Assembly (NCBI GenBank): GCA_963675185.2
Contig: CAXXOH010000002.1
Coordinates: 496,001 to 560,000 of the forward strand
DNA from: Ilyobacter_A sp963675185
GTDB taxonomy: Bacteria > Fusobacteriota > Fusobacteriia > Fusobacteriales > Fusobacteriaceae
DNA length: 64,000 nt
Reading direction: 5' to 3'
The notes beneath the pieces were generated by a model. The model was not told where the DNA came from. It ran no database searches and was given only the letters and a program-made list of their open reading frames with translations. This document shows positions 1 through 9,178 of the stretch, piece by piece (positions within the stretch are counted from its first letter, which is position 1; the number at the start of each line of letters is the position of its first letter). Made by a program: the position numbers and the translations under genes.

Positions 1-1271
1 TCCTGTGGGACTATTCCTATATGCCTTCTGAGTGATTTTAATTTTATATCTTTTGTGTCTATGCCATCTATCTTTATACAACCATCCTGTATCTCATAAA
101 ACCTCGGTATAAGGTTGACAAGGGTGGTTTTACCACTTCCACTTTTCCCCACAAAGGCCACCACTTCGCCTCGTTTTACATCCAAGCTAAGGTTTTTAAT
201 TGCTGGTTCCGTGCTTCCACCATAGATAAAACTTATATTTTCAAAACTGATGTTTCCATTAAGTCCTTTAATGTCTACAGCGTCTTCCTTGTCTTGAAAC
301 TCCGACTCGATATCTAATATCTCTATTACCCTGTCAGCAGAAGGCATCATACCCTGCAGTTCATTGTTCCTCTGAATAAGTTTTTTCATAGGTTCCTGCA
401 AAAGTCCCAAGGCCGTCAAAAATGATATAAGGTCTCCTGGTGTAAAGTTATCGATTTTTATTACTTTGTATCCTCCGTAAGCAAGGACTACAGCCATCAT
501 AAGTGTGCCTAAAACTTCATTTATAGGTGATACCTTGGCTCTAATTTTTTTTGTCCTGTATGCTAGCCTAAACTCTTCTTCGTTTACTGTTTTAAAATCT
601 TCAAAAGCCTTTTCTTCCCTTGCAAAAGCTTTTATAACCGCTATCCCGGATAGTGTCTCCTGTATATAAGCTGTTACCAGACCGGTTGTGTCCTGTCTCA
701 TTCTGGCGGATTTTTTTATTTTTTTTGTATATTTTTTTATAAACTTAATAATAATTGGCATTCCAAATAGAACTATTATACTTAAGACAATATCAAGTTG
801 AAATAATCTTATGAGCAGTACCACTGCTGTAGTCAAGTATGTTATCATCTCAAAAATTACAAAACCTATATTAGAGATCATTTGTGCATCCCCTGAAACC
901 CTAGCCATTATATCTCCTAGTTTGGCACTTTGATAATATGATATGGGCAAGGTCTGCAGATGTTTATATACATCTCTCTTTATCTCTTTTTTTATTGTTT
1001 CAGTAACATAACTAGAGGTGGTTTGCCTGTAATACATGGCAATTCCCTTCACTATTGTTGCAAGTATTATGGCGATCGTTATAAATATTAACATTTTCAT
1101 ATTCTGCTTCACAAGGACATCATCAGTTAGATACTTCACAAGCCATGCAGGGACAGCACTTGCAGCAGAAGATAAAAAAGAAAGTAGCATTACCAAAATA
1201 AGCATTGATTTATGTTTTATACTGTAGTGTAAAAAAGCCTTTACCGAATCGTTTTTAAAAAGATTATTCAT
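1..1271 (-). CDS. msbA: MsbA-type lipid A ABC exporter, partial
   Basis: Half-transporter with fused membrane and ATPase domains. I read 423 codons from ATG at 1271 to the window edge. Several hydrophobic segments fill roughly residues 15-290. The ATPase begins near residue 335 and has a Walker A motif GKSGSGKT at residues 375-382 (positions 126-149). The window cuts the gene at the Q-loop glutamine, so the signature motif and Walker B are not visible. The ribosome site AAAGGTGA overlaps the end of lpxB, five bases away. As last gene of a lipid A operon it is expected to flip lipid A-core across the inner membrane (family knowledge). A generic multidrug exporter is the alternative, made less likely by context. 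Confidence 0.88.
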   Translation of the reverse strand, partial: MNNLFKNDSVKAFLHYSIKHKSMLILVMLLSFLSSAASAVPAWLVKYLTDDVLVKQNMKMLIFITIAIILATIVKGIAMYYRQTTSSYVTETIKKEIKRDVYKHLQTLPISYYQSAKLGDIMARVSGDAQMISNIGFVIFEMITYLTTAVVLLIRLFQLDIVLSIIVLFGMPIIIKFIKKYTKKIKKSARMRQDTTGLVTAYIQETLSGIAVIKAFAREEKAFEDFKTVNEEEFRLAYRTKKIRAKVSPINEVLGTLMMAVVLAYGGYKVIKIDNFTPGDLISFLTALGLLQEPMKKLIQRNNELQGMMPSADRVIEILDIESEFQDKEDAVDIKGLNGNISFENISFIYGGSTEPAIKNLSLDVKRGEVVAFVGKSGSGKTTLVNLIPRFYEIQDGCIKIDGIDTKDIKLKSLRRHIGIVPQ

Positions 1272-1276
1272 CTTTT

Positions 1277-2350
1277 TCACCTTTTCCCGTTTATGATATA
1301 TTTAGCATAGCTATTTACGATGTCTTTTCCAGAAAGTTTCGTCCTGATAGCATCTATTTTTTCTATTATAGTTTCCATATTTTCTTCTATGAACTCCAGA
1401 TTTTCGATTATTTTAGATTTATTACACCCTTTTTGTAGAAGTTCTGGGTATACTTCTTCATCGAGCGTTATATTTGGCAGTGAGACATATTTTATTTTTA
1501 AGAGATACCTCGCCAAAAGTTCATTTATTATACCCGTCCTGTATACCACTATACCCGGGAGCCCAAACAGTGAAAGCTCCAAAATAACAGTCCCCGAAGC
1601 GGCTATTGCCAATTTAGAACTTTTTACGGCATTCTCCAAAGGCATATCATAAACGACTTCTAGGTTGCCGTATAAAGATAAATCCTCTTCTATCCAGTTT
1701 AAGTGTTCCTTGCTGGCCAGTTTCAAAAGAAAAAGCTCGTCCGGCTTTTCCCTTACTACCTCCAGCATAACCGGTAGAAGACTTTTTACCTCCTGCTTTC
1801 TGCTTCCTGGAAGCAGCAGTACCTTGTGGCCAAACTCATCTATTTTTTCATACCTTTCCATAAAAGGGTTTCCAAAATAGACGGCTTCTACTCCATGTTT
1901 TTTGTAGAACTCCACTTCCCAGGGAAAAATTACTATTATATGGTCTGCTAGCTTAAGCTTTTTTATTCTTTTTTCTCCCCAAACCCATAATTTTGGCGGT
2001 ATATAATAGTAGACTTCAATATCAGGGAACTCTTTTTTCAGCAGTTCCAGGAACTTGAGGTTAAATCCACCGTAATCTACTAATAGCACTTTCTCTATAT
2101 TGTTTCTTTTTATAAAATCTAGGTATTCCATAGCTTTTTTCTTCAAAAACCTATACTTTTGTGCGGCTTCAAAAAAACCCATAACTGCCAGTTCTTGAAT
2201 ATCCTGTATAATAGTAACACCAGCCTTCTTGGAGTGTTTACCTGCTACTCCAAAAAAGCTGGCTGTTTTTTCCTCTTTTAAAATTTCCTTTACTAAATAA
2301 GACAGGTGTAAATCCCCAGACATTTCTCCTGTTGATACAAAATATTTCAT
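1277..2350 (-). CDS. lpxB: Lipid-A-disaccharide synthase
   Basis: Glycosyltransferase (GT19) joining UDP-2,3-diacylglucosamine to lipid X, the first disaccharide step of lipid A synthesis, at the inner membrane. The 357-aa protein has the family's GEMSGDLH start motif (about residues 8-15), an IPPKLWVWGEKR segment near 117-128, LLPGSRKQEV near 180 and ASGTVILEL near 253, the glycine- and glutamate-rich nucleotide-binding part. Length is slightly below the roughly 380 aa usual for enterobacteria. It lies 17 bases after lpxI and just ahead of msbA in one operon. Confidence 0.95.
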   Translation of the reverse strand: MKYFVSTGEMSGDLHLSYLVKEILKEEKTASFFGVAGKHSKKAGVTIIQDIQELAVMGFFEAAQKYRFLKKKAMEYLDFIKRNNIEKVLLVDYGGFNLKFLELLKKEFPDIEVYYYIPPKLWVWGEKRIKKLKLADHIIVIFPWEVEFYKKHGVEAVYFGNPFMERYEKIDEFGHKVLLLPGSRKQEVKSLLPVMLEVVREKPDELFLLKLASKEHLNWIEEDLSLYGNLEVVYDMPLENAVKSSKLAIAASGTVILELSLFGLPGIVVYRTGIINELLARYLLKIKYVSLPNITLDEEVYPELLQKGCNKSKIIENLEFIEENMETIIEKIDAIRTKLSGKDIVNSYAKYIINGKR

Positions 2351-2367
2351 AAATTTACCCCCTGACC

Positions 2368-3171
2368 TTAAGCTTTTACTCCAATTATAAAAATATTGTT
2401 CTCTTCTGCTATTTTTAGCACTTCTTCCCTATCTAAAAAGAACATCTTTTCAGCTTCAAGAACTACTCCAGTTGCACCTATGAGTACCGCATTTTTCATA
2501 GTAGTGAGTCCAAAAGCTGGTATATCCACTCTCATATCTTGTGCAGGTCTTGCCATTTTTACTATTATGCAGCCTTTTCCTGCCAGCTCTCCTGCTCTTA
2601 ATATGGTTTTGTCTGTCCCTTCTATACCCTCTAGGGCGATTACAGACCTGTCCTTGACCACAGCTGTCTGCCCAGCATCTACACTTGTAAGCGCCCTTGC
2701 AGCCTCTATCCCAACCTCTATAGTTTTTAAATCTTTTTTAGTTGGTTTACACTTAGTATAAATTTTATCAACAGTCATCCGATCACCTAACAAATGATTT
2801 TGGGGCAAGACCCTTATGCCGCTCTTTTCAAAATATTTTATAATAGCAGTTATTATTGTTTCATCCTTCTTATTGGGAAGTTTAAACATTAAAAAGGCTG
2901 CTGCAAGATCCAATTTAAAGTTTGTGAACACCATACTTTTTTCGACTTTTCCAAGCATTATCATCTCATCAATTCTGTTTTTCTTCAAGTATTTTTTAAG
3001 CTTTGAAATCTGTCCTATGCTGAACGAGACGTAGTTTTTATGCTTTTTTATCCTGGAATCGATACTGTCAAAAAGTCCTACCGGGTAAACATCATACCCA
3101 TTTTTCTCTGCTTCCTCCAAAAAATAGTATGGCAATTCACCATTGCCCGACACAACGGCAACCTTTTTCAT
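2368..3171 (-). CDS. lpxI: UDP-2,3-diacylglucosamine pyrophosphatase, LpxI type
   Basis: Hydrolyses UDP-2,3-diacylglucosamine to lipid X and UMP. The 267-aa sequence starts MKKVAVVSGNGELPYYF and matches the LpxI (formerly DUF1009) family, which replaces the metallophosphoesterase LpxH in many bacteria. Motifs seen include MLGKVEKSMVF (about residue 73), GDRMTVDKIYT (about 130) and MARPAQDMRVDIPAFG (about 207-222). It starts one base into the lpxA stop (TAATG), so translation is probably coupled. Its place between lpxA and lpxB is the classic LpxI context. Confidence 0.93.
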   Translation of the reverse strand: MKKVAVVSGNGELPYYFLEEAEKNGYDVYPVGLFDSIDSRIKKHKNYVSFSIGQISKLKKYLKKNRIDEMIMLGKVEKSMVFTNFKLDLAAAFLMFKLPNKKDETIITAIIKYFEKSGIRVLPQNHLLGDRMTVDKIYTKCKPTKKDLKTIEVGIEAARALTSVDAGQTAVVKDRSVIALEGIEGTDKTILRAGELAGKGCIIVKMARPAQDMRVDIPAFGLTTMKNAVLIGATGVVLEAEKMFFLDREEVLKIAEENNIFIIGVKA

Positions 3172-3944
3172 TATCTTGCAATCCCCCTACTGCAGCTGGA
3201 TATGAATTCCACCATATATTTCAGGTTTTTATCTTCTGGGAATTTCTCCACGACCTCTTCCACTGCATCTTTCAAAGGTAAATTAGATCTGAATATAATT
3301 CTGTAAGCCTTTTTCAAGTTTGATATTTCCTCGTCAGTGAAACCTCTTCTTTTTAGCCCTGTAAGGTTAAGTCCTCTTACCCTTACCCTGTTTCCCTCGG
3401 CAGTTACGAATGGCGCTATGTCCTGGGTTACAGCTGAAGCTCCACCTATCATAGCATGCTCTCCTATTTTCACCCATTGGTGGACAGGAGTCAGTCCGCC
3501 AATTACAACATTATCAGAAACTTCCACATGCCCGGCAAGAGTCACGTTATTTGCAAGTACGCAGTTGTTCCCTAGAATAACGTCGTGAGCCACATGTACA
3601 TAAGCCATAAGAAGATTGTTGTTACCTATCTGGGTCTTATTAGCAGCCAGAGTCCCCTTGTTTATTGTAACGAACTCCCTTATCTTGTTGTTGTCACCAA
3701 TTATGAGCTCAGTATCCTCACCAGCATACTTTAGATCTTGAGGGTCTTGACCAACCGAAGCATAAGGGTATATTTTATTGTTTTTCCCTATGGTAGTTTT
3801 CCCCGATATTACGACATGGGAATCTATTACCGTTCCGTCACCTATTTTTACGTCTTTTCCAATCACAGAGTAGGGACCGATCTTAACATTTTCTCCAATT
3901 ACTGCCCCTTTCTCTACTATGGCAGTTTGATGTATTTCAGCCAA
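3171..3944 (-). CDS. lpxA: UDP-N-acetylglucosamine acyltransferase
   Basis: First enzyme of lipid A synthesis: transfers a 3-hydroxyacyl chain from ACP to UDP-GlcNAc. The 257-aa protein is built of hexapeptide repeats (about residues 5-190), predicted to form a left-handed beta-helix, followed by a helical C-terminus. The catalytic histidine of the family sits in VHVAHD, here His120. Length matches E. coli LpxA (262 aa). It follows fabZ by 27 bases and overlaps lpxI by one base. Confidence 0.96.
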   Translation of the reverse strand: MAEIHQTAIVEKGAVIGENVKIGPYSVIGKDVKIGDGTVIDSHVVISGKTTIGKNNKIYPYASVGQDPQDLKYAGEDTELIIGDNNKIREFVTINKGTLAANKTQIGNNNLLMAYVHVAHDVILGNNCVLANNVTLAGHVEVSDNVVIGGLTPVHQWVKIGEHAMIGGASAVTQDIAPFVTAEGNRVRVRGLNLTGLKRRGFTDEEISNLKKAYRIIFRSNLPLKDAVEEVVEKFPEDKNLKYMVEFISSCSRGIAR

Positions 3945-3971
3945 TTTCCTTACTCCTTCCTAACTTTTCTC

Positions 3972-4391
3972 TTATTTCTTAACAATTGAGAACATTAGAG
4001 AAGCTTCTGCTACAACTTGACCGTCTACTTTAGCCACTCCATGAGCTTTTACCATAGTTCTTCTTATTTTATCAAGTTCTAATTCATACACAAGCTGATC
4101 CCCTGGTCTTACAGGCTTTCTGAACTTGGCACTCTCTATCGCAGCAAAAAATGGGATATCCCCGCTTCCTTTTTCCATAACCAATAACCCAAGTGCCTGA
4201 GCCATACCTTCTACAATTAATACTCCAGGCATTACAGGATACCCAGGGAAGTGCCCTTGAAAAAACTCTTCGTTCATTGTTACGTTTTTTATAGCTACTA
4301 TTTTTTTTCCCTCTTCTTTCTCAAGAACCCTATCAACCAATAAAAATGGGTATCTGTGAGGTAGTCTCTCCATTATTTCTAAAATATCCAT
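3972..4391 (-). CDS. fabZ: 3-hydroxyacyl-ACP dehydratase
   Basis: Hot-dog fold dehydratase of fatty acid elongation; it competes with LpxA/LpxD for 3-hydroxyacyl-ACP, so its place among lpx genes is functional as well as historical. The 139-aa protein has the active-site segment QGHFPGYPVMPGVLIVEG with catalytic His47 and Glu61. It is a separate gene, not the LpxC-FabZ fusion of Bacteroidetes. It follows lpxC by 46 bases, in the same operon. Confidence 0.96.
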   Translation of the reverse strand: MDILEIMERLPHRYPFLLVDRVLEKEEGKKIVAIKNVTMNEEFFQGHFPGYPVMPGVLIVEGMAQALGLLVMEKGSGDIPFFAAIESAKFRKPVRPGDQLVYELELDKIRRTMVKAHGVAKVDGQVVAEASLMFSIVKK

Positions 4392-4437
4392 AATTCACTC
4401 TCCTTATGTAAATTTTATTTTTATGTTGAAAGTTTTT

Positions 4438-5268
4438 TTACAGTTTATTCAGCTTATGGGCAAACTCTATATCCAATGCGTGTCCTGCCTTTACAGCTAT
4501 TATATGCCCTTTTATAGGTTTGTTTAGCACTTTCAAGTCTCCTACTATATCCAAAATTTTGTGCCTTACAAACTCATCCTCAAACCTCAGACCGTCAGGG
4601 TTCAAAACACCATCTTTTTTTATAACTACGGCATTTTCTAAGCTTCCCCCAAGGGCAAGGTTGTTCGCCTTTAGATATTCCACCTCATAGTCAAATCCGA
4701 AAGTCCTGGCTGGAGCAATCTCTTTTTTATACGCTTCTTGAGTTAAGTCCAGTTCAAGTAGCTGAGATTTTAAAAATGTATGCTCAAATCTTATGGTATA
4801 GGTTATCTTATACCCGTCATAAGGAAGGGCTACCAGATGTTTATCTCCTACAGAGAGATACACCGGTTCTTTTATAACAATTTCCTCAACAATATCGTTT
4901 AACTCCTCCACGCCGGCTTCCTCAAGCAGTGCTACAAACGGTGCCGCGCTTCCATCCCCTATGGGAAGTTCATTCCCATTTATCTCGACGTAAAGATCTG
5001 TTATCTCAAAAATATATAGCGCCGATAGAAAGTGCTCTATTGTATGGATTTTAGCATCATACTCGTTTTTTATGTTGGTGCCTCTAACCAGATCAAAAGT
5101 ATTTTCCAGACATAGTTTTATCTCGTTTTTACCCTCTTCAAGATCCACTCTTTTGAAGACTATCCCTGTTCCAGAAGACGCTTTAACAAGTTTAAGACTT
5201 ATCTCTTCGCCCTTGTGAAGGCCTACCCCTTTAAAGTTTACATCTTTTGCTATTGTCCTTCTTTTCAT
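4438..5268 (-). CDS. lpxC: UDP-3-O-acyl-GlcNAc deacetylase
   Basis: Zinc deacetylase catalysing the committed step of lipid A synthesis. The 276-aa sequence carries all key residues by family position: zinc ligands His79 (HTIEHFLSAL), His236 and Asp240 (VRHKILD), Glu78, and the catalytic His263 (AGHALD). Length is a little under E. coli LpxC (305 aa). It lies 12 bases after pcrA with ribosome site CGAGG, so transcription very probably starts upstream of pcrA. Confidence 0.96.
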   Translation of the reverse strand: MKRRTIAKDVNFKGVGLHKGEEISLKLVKASSGTGIVFKRVDLEEGKNEIKLCLENTFDLVRGTNIKNEYDAKIHTIEHFLSALYIFEITDLYVEINGNELPIGDGSAAPFVALLEEAGVEELNDIVEEIVIKEPVYLSVGDKHLVALPYDGYKITYTIRFEHTFLKSQLLELDLTQEAYKKEIAPARTFGFDYEVEYLKANNLALGGSLENAVVIKKDGVLNPDGLRFEDEFVRHKILDIVGDLKVLNKPIKGHIIAVKAGHALDIEFAHKLNKL

Positions 5269-5280
5269 AGTAAAACCTCG

Positions 5281-7452
5281 CTATAATTTTGTTATAAATT
5301 TATCTGCAGCCATTAGAGGGAATTTTTTTAACCCCTCTCTAAATTCTATCACTATCCTTTTACCATCTTCTACAGCTCTCACTATACCCAGACCAAACTT
5401 TTTATGCGATACTTTCTCCCCTCTGCCATAAGGGCTACTACTATCCTCATCTTTTGCTTTTAGCGGGTTAAAGTTCTCTATCTTCCCGGCTGGTTTAGCC
5501 GCTTTGTTTTCAACTTTCTCTACCCTTTCTATGACAGCATTTTTCATCTCTATGAGATGAGATGGTATCTCCTCTATAAACCTTGACTTCTGCCTCATGT
5601 AGGAGGTTCTGCCGTATATATCCCTCTCGGTTGCATAACAAAAATAGAGTTTTTCTTCAGCCCTTGTTATAGCTACATAACAAAGTCTTCTCTCCTCCTC
5701 TAGTTCTTTTGGATCGAACTCTGCCCTGCTGCTCGGGAACATCTCATCTTCCATACCAACAATAAAAACAACTGGGAATTCAAGCCCCTTAGAGTTGTGT
5801 ATGGTCATGAGTTTTACATAGTTGTCCCCTTCATCGAGGTCATCTGTTGCCGCCACGAGTGAGGTTTTTTCCAGATATTCAGAAAGCGTAAGGCTTTCTT
5901 CCTCTTTCTCCATCTCATATATACTGCTTTTAAGCTCTTCTATATTTTCTATCCTAACATCGGCTTTATCGTCATCTGTTTCCAGATACTTTATATACCC
6001 AGTATCCTTTAGCACCCTGTCATATATCTCCGACACCGACAGGTATTCGCTCTCTTCTATGATTCCGCTGATCGTATTGTAAAAATGCCGCAATCCAAGT
6101 TTTGCGCTGCTAGGCACACCCACTTCATCCATCTTTGAGATAGCCTCAAAAACCGATATATCGTTTTCTTCTGCAAATATCTGCAGTTTTTCTATTGTTT
6201 TTGCCCCTATCTTTCTCTTTGGTATATTTATTACCCTGGAAAGGCTTAAACCGTCTTTGGGATTGTTTATAAGGTTTAGATAAGCTATTACATCTTTTAT
6301 CTCTTTTCTTTGATAGAACTGCATCCCACCAAACACCTTGTACGGGATACCGGTTCTTATAAATGTTTCCTCAAAAATACGCGACTGGGCGTTGGTCCTG
6401 TAAAGTATGGTTATATCCTTGTAAGTTCTGCCCTTTTTCAAAAGCTTATATATCTCATCTACTACGTAGTTGCTCTCATCCCTTGCATGCCTGGCCTCGT
6501 ACATGTTTATGAGGTCTCCACCGTTTTTTTCTGTCCAAAGATTCTTACCCTTTGAGCTCTCGTTTAGTTTTATCATGTTGTTTGCGGCCTTAAGTATGTT
6601 TTCTGTGGATCTATAGTTCTGCTCTAGCTTAACCACATAGGCATCCGGGTAGTCTTTTTCAAAGTTCAAAATGTTCTCTATGTTGGCTCCCCTGAATCCG
6701 TAGATACTCTGGTCTTCATCACCAACAACGCAAAGATTTCTGTATTTAGATGCTATTTTATTTACTATTTTATACTGTATATTATTTGTATCCTGGTATT
6801 CATCTACCATTACATAGTGATATCTTTCCTGAATACGCTCCTTTATCTCCGGTATGTCCAGTAACTTGTTAGTATTTACCAATATATCTGAAAAATCCAT
6901 AGCATTATTCTTTATAAGGGCGGAGTTGTACTTTTTGTATACAGCCTGCACATCCTTTATATTCTGCATATAGAACTTAGCTTCTATTTCTTCGGGCCCT
7001 ATCCCATCCTCTTTCAACTTGGATATGTTCCCTAGTATCGTGGCCGGTTTTAGGTTTTTATCGTTTATACCTATCCTCTTCATTATATCAGATATGAGTT
7101 TTTTCTGGTCATCAGTGTCATAGATGTTAAAGTTCGGCTCGTACCCCAACTGTGACCCATACATCCTCAAAAGTCTCACTCCGAATGAGTGGAAAGTGGA
7201 TACCAGTATTTTGCCGGCGTCCTCGCCTATAATGGCTTCGACCCTCTCCTTCATCTCTTTTGCGGCTTTATTAGTAAAGGTAACAGCCAGTATTTTATAA
7301 GGGGATATCCCTTTTTCCAATACCATGTGTGCTATCCTGTAGGTAACAGTCCTAGTCTTCCCACTTCCAGCACCTGCAAGTATAAGTACAGGCCCATCCA
7401 CCTTGGCGGCTGCCTTTTTTTGCATATCGTTCAAGTTGTCTAAAATTCCCAT
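5281..7452 (-). CDS. pcrA: UvrD/PcrA/Rep-family 3'-5' DNA helicase
   Basis: Superfamily 1A helicase for DNA repair and removal of replication or transcription obstacles. The 723-aa protein has Walker A LAGAGSGKT (about residues 25-33), the Walker B/motif II DEYQDTN (about 217-223), GDEDQSIYGFRGA motif III (about 243-255) and LMTIHNSKGLEFPVVF (motif V, about 550-565). The last ~60 residues resemble the Tudor-like RNA polymerase-binding tail of PcrA/UvrD (GEKVSHKKFGLG). It is first in the lipid A operon, an unusual head gene. The start has ribosome site CGGAGGG. Confidence 0.93.
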   Translation of the reverse strand: MGILDNLNDMQKKAAAKVDGPVLILAGAGSGKTRTVTYRIAHMVLEKGISPYKILAVTFTNKAAKEMKERVEAIIGEDAGKILVSTFHSFGVRLLRMYGSQLGYEPNFNIYDTDDQKKLISDIMKRIGINDKNLKPATILGNISKLKEDGIGPEEIEAKFYMQNIKDVQAVYKKYNSALIKNNAMDFSDILVNTNKLLDIPEIKERIQERYHYVMVDEYQDTNNIQYKIVNKIASKYRNLCVVGDEDQSIYGFRGANIENILNFEKDYPDAYVVKLEQNYRSTENILKAANNMIKLNESSKGKNLWTEKNGGDLINMYEARHARDESNYVVDEIYKLLKKGRTYKDITILYRTNAQSRIFEETFIRTGIPYKVFGGMQFYQRKEIKDVIAYLNLINNPKDGLSLSRVINIPKRKIGAKTIEKLQIFAEENDISVFEAISKMDEVGVPSSAKLGLRHFYNTISGIIEESEYLSVSEIYDRVLKDTGYIKYLETDDDKADVRIENIEELKSSIYEMEKEEESLTLSEYLEKTSLVAATDDLDEGDNYVKLMTIHNSKGLEFPVVFIVGMEDEMFPSSRAEFDPKELEEERRLCYVAITRAEEKLYFCYATERDIYGRTSYMRQKSRFIEEIPSHLIEMKNAVIERVEKVENKAAKPAGKIENFNPLKAKDEDSSSPYGRGEKVSHKKFGLGIVRAVEDGKRIVIEFREGLKKFPLMAADKFITKL

Positions 7453-7466
7453 AAAACCCTCCGTTG

Positions 7467-7495
7467 ATTATATCACATTAATTTTACCAAGTAAA
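7467..7495 (-). promoter_or_regulatory. Promoter of the pcrA-lpx-msbA operon
   Basis: On the minus strand, -35 TTTACT (7490-7495) and -10 TATAAT (7467-7472) are separated by 17 bases and end about 15 bases before the pcrA start. No other convincing promoter was seen between here and msbA. Confidence 0.7.
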
Positions 7496-7506
7496 CAGAA
7501 TTTTTG

Positions 7507-8748
7507 CTACCCCATAATAGGATCCACGTGTATTATAACGCTCCGAATGTCTTTAAAATCACTCTGTATACTGTGCTTAATGTCGTCGGCCAATTCATGA
7601 GCTTTGTAGACGCTCATACTGCCGTCTACCCTGATGTGAAAGCTTAAGAATATCTTGCTCCCTGAGCTTCTAGTCAGTACATCATGCACATTCTCTATCT
7701 TTTCATACTTTAATATGTACTTTTTCAGATCCGATATAAGTTTACTATCCTGCCGGTCTAAAAGTTTGTTAGAAGTTTCTATTATTATGCCTATCCCCTC
7801 TTTACCTATTAGAAGAGCCACAGCTATCCCGAACACTATGTCAAAGACAGGGTTTACATATATAGAAAGTATCAGTCCACCGACTACCCCTATAGAAGAT
7901 ATGACATCACTTTTATGCTCCCTGGCATCGGCTATTATGGCGTCGTTATTAAGCCTTTTCCCTATCTTGTATTTATATACATATAAAAAGTATTTTATCA
8001 CTATGGAAAGCGCCGCTATGAAAATGGTTATTGTTTTGGGCTTAACATGGTCAATGCCACTAAAAAGCGAAGAGAGGGATCCGTTTATGAGTTCTGTGGC
8101 GGTGATTATCAGCACCACTCCAACCATATTCCCGGCAATGCTCTCTATCTTCTCGTGCCCGTAGGGATGGTCTTTATCTGCCGGTTTGTTTCCAAGGTAT
8201 ATACTTATCAGTATAACAAAAGATCCTATCACGTCTGAAAAAGAGTGGAATCCGTCCGCCATTAGGGCTCTACTTTTGCCAACTATCCCGAAAATGATCT
8301 TCAGTACAGCCAGTGCTATGTTTATAAGTATGGATATGACCGTGGCGCTGACACCCTCATTTTTTCTTAATTTATCCTGCAAAAGATTCCCCGCTACATA
8401 CCCTTCATCGGATGGAATAAACTTGTTTTTCATAAAAAATCTCTCATTCCCGTCAGAAATGCAGGTATCATCCAGGTAAAGCTTATCTATATTTTTATCG
8501 GCCAAAAAATTGTAGATATGGTCTAATAGGGTTTTTCCGTATGATACGTACCTCTTTTCTTTAGTTATGAAAATCCTTTTCAAAAAATATTTAGAGTTCT
8601 CCATATATATTTCAGCAAAACCGACTGTACCGCTTCCATCTTCAATTAAAAAATACTCCCCGTTTTTCTCAGGCTCAAATCCAGGCGTTAATTCGAATAT
8701 TTTATCCCTGCAGCTGTAAAATTCACTTTTATTAGATACCTTGTACAT
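7507..8748 (-). CDS. Cation diffusion facilitator with N-terminal GNAT-like domain
   Basis: A 413-aa protein in two parts. Residues 1-118 look like a GNAT acetyltransferase fold: FAEIYME strand, an IFITKEKRYVSYGKTLLDH acetyl-CoA-type loop and helix, and a FFMKNKF end strand. Residues 135-335 are a six-helix CDF transporter with metal-site motifs GFHSFSD (167-173) and HKSD (278-281) and DHPYGHEK (193-200). Residues 335-413 form the cytoplasmic metal-sensing domain (VHDVLTRSSG, IIHVDP). Metal specificity (zinc, manganese, iron) cannot be told from the sequence. Whether the N-terminal domain is catalytic is unknown. It lies 54 bases upstream of pcrA, which has its own promoter. Confidence 0.88.
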   Translation of the reverse strand: MYKVSNKSEFYSCRDKIFELTPGFEPEKNGEYFLIEDGSGTVGFAEIYMENSKYFLKRIFITKEKRYVSYGKTLLDHIYNFLADKNIDKLYLDDTCISDGNERFFMKNKFIPSDEGYVAGNLLQDKLRKNEGVSATVISILINIALAVLKIIFGIVGKSRALMADGFHSFSDVIGSFVILISIYLGNKPADKDHPYGHEKIESIAGNMVGVVLIITATELINGSLSSLFSGIDHVKPKTITIFIAALSIVIKYFLYVYKYKIGKRLNNDAIIADAREHKSDVISSIGVVGGLILSIYVNPVFDIVFGIAVALLIGKEGIGIIIETSNKLLDRQDSKLISDLKKYILKYEKIENVHDVLTRSSGSKIFLSFHIRVDGSMSVYKAHELADDIKHSIQSDFKDIRSVIIHVDPIMG

Positions 8749-8841
8749 AGCTCACTCCTGCTTCAATAATTAAAAAACTGTATATAAAAAAAGAAGAACA
8801 CATCTTCTTCTGTAGAGTTTATCCGTGTTTTCAAAAAATAA

Positions 8842-9118
8842 AAAAGGCGCCATACACCGACCCTTGAGATAGAACCACCACGCGTTACCCAGAAGGCTAA
8901 CTCAAATAAAGCTACCCCATAACACCCAGAAAAATCAAGTTAGTGCTGCTTCCTTCCGGATCTGACACGGTTCCTCGATATTCCGCCGTACAGGACTTTA
9001 TTCTCAACATCAGTCTTCAGGGGCTGCCATGACAACCTACCCCTCAAGCCGGAATTCACCTCTACTAAAGCGGGTTGTAGATTACAGGGCACCGCTACCT
9101 CCCCGGCTAGTATGACAG
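8842..9118 (-). ncRNA. ffs: Signal recognition particle RNA, large type with Alu domain
   Basis: Read on the minus strand. The universal Ffh-binding hairpin is at 8938-8965 (TCCGGAAGGAAGCAGCA). The 5' end carries the Alu-domain sequence AGCCGGGGAGGTAGCGGTG (about 9090-9109), as in Bacillus 6S-type scRNA. The 5' and 3' ends can pair (CATAC near 9111 with GTATG near 8850), and a T-rich run follows the GGCGCC end at about 8837-8845. At about 277 nt it is far longer than the 4.5S form of most Gram-negatives. Ends are estimated from the promoter and the terminal stem. Confidence 0.93.
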
Positions 9119-9123
9119 GCATT

Positions 9124-9152
9124 AGTATAACATACCGAAAAAAAAAAGTCAA
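9124..9152 (-). promoter_or_regulatory. Promoter of the SRP RNA gene
   Basis: On the minus strand, -35 TTGACT (9147-9152) and -10 TATACT (9124-9129) with exact 17-base spacing. The spacer contains a run of ten T. The expected start near 9117-9118 coincides with the SRP RNA 5' stem. Confidence 0.85.
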
Positions 9153-9178
9153 TTTTTTTATATAAGACTACAACTTAT

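Noticed and set aside
3972..5268. LpxC-FabZ fusion as in Bacteroidetes
   Set aside because: Two separate frames with stops, starts and a 46-base gap.
8940..9152. 70-codon minus-strand open frame
   Set aside because: It lies wholly inside the SRP RNA and its promoter and starts within the -35 element; chance frame.
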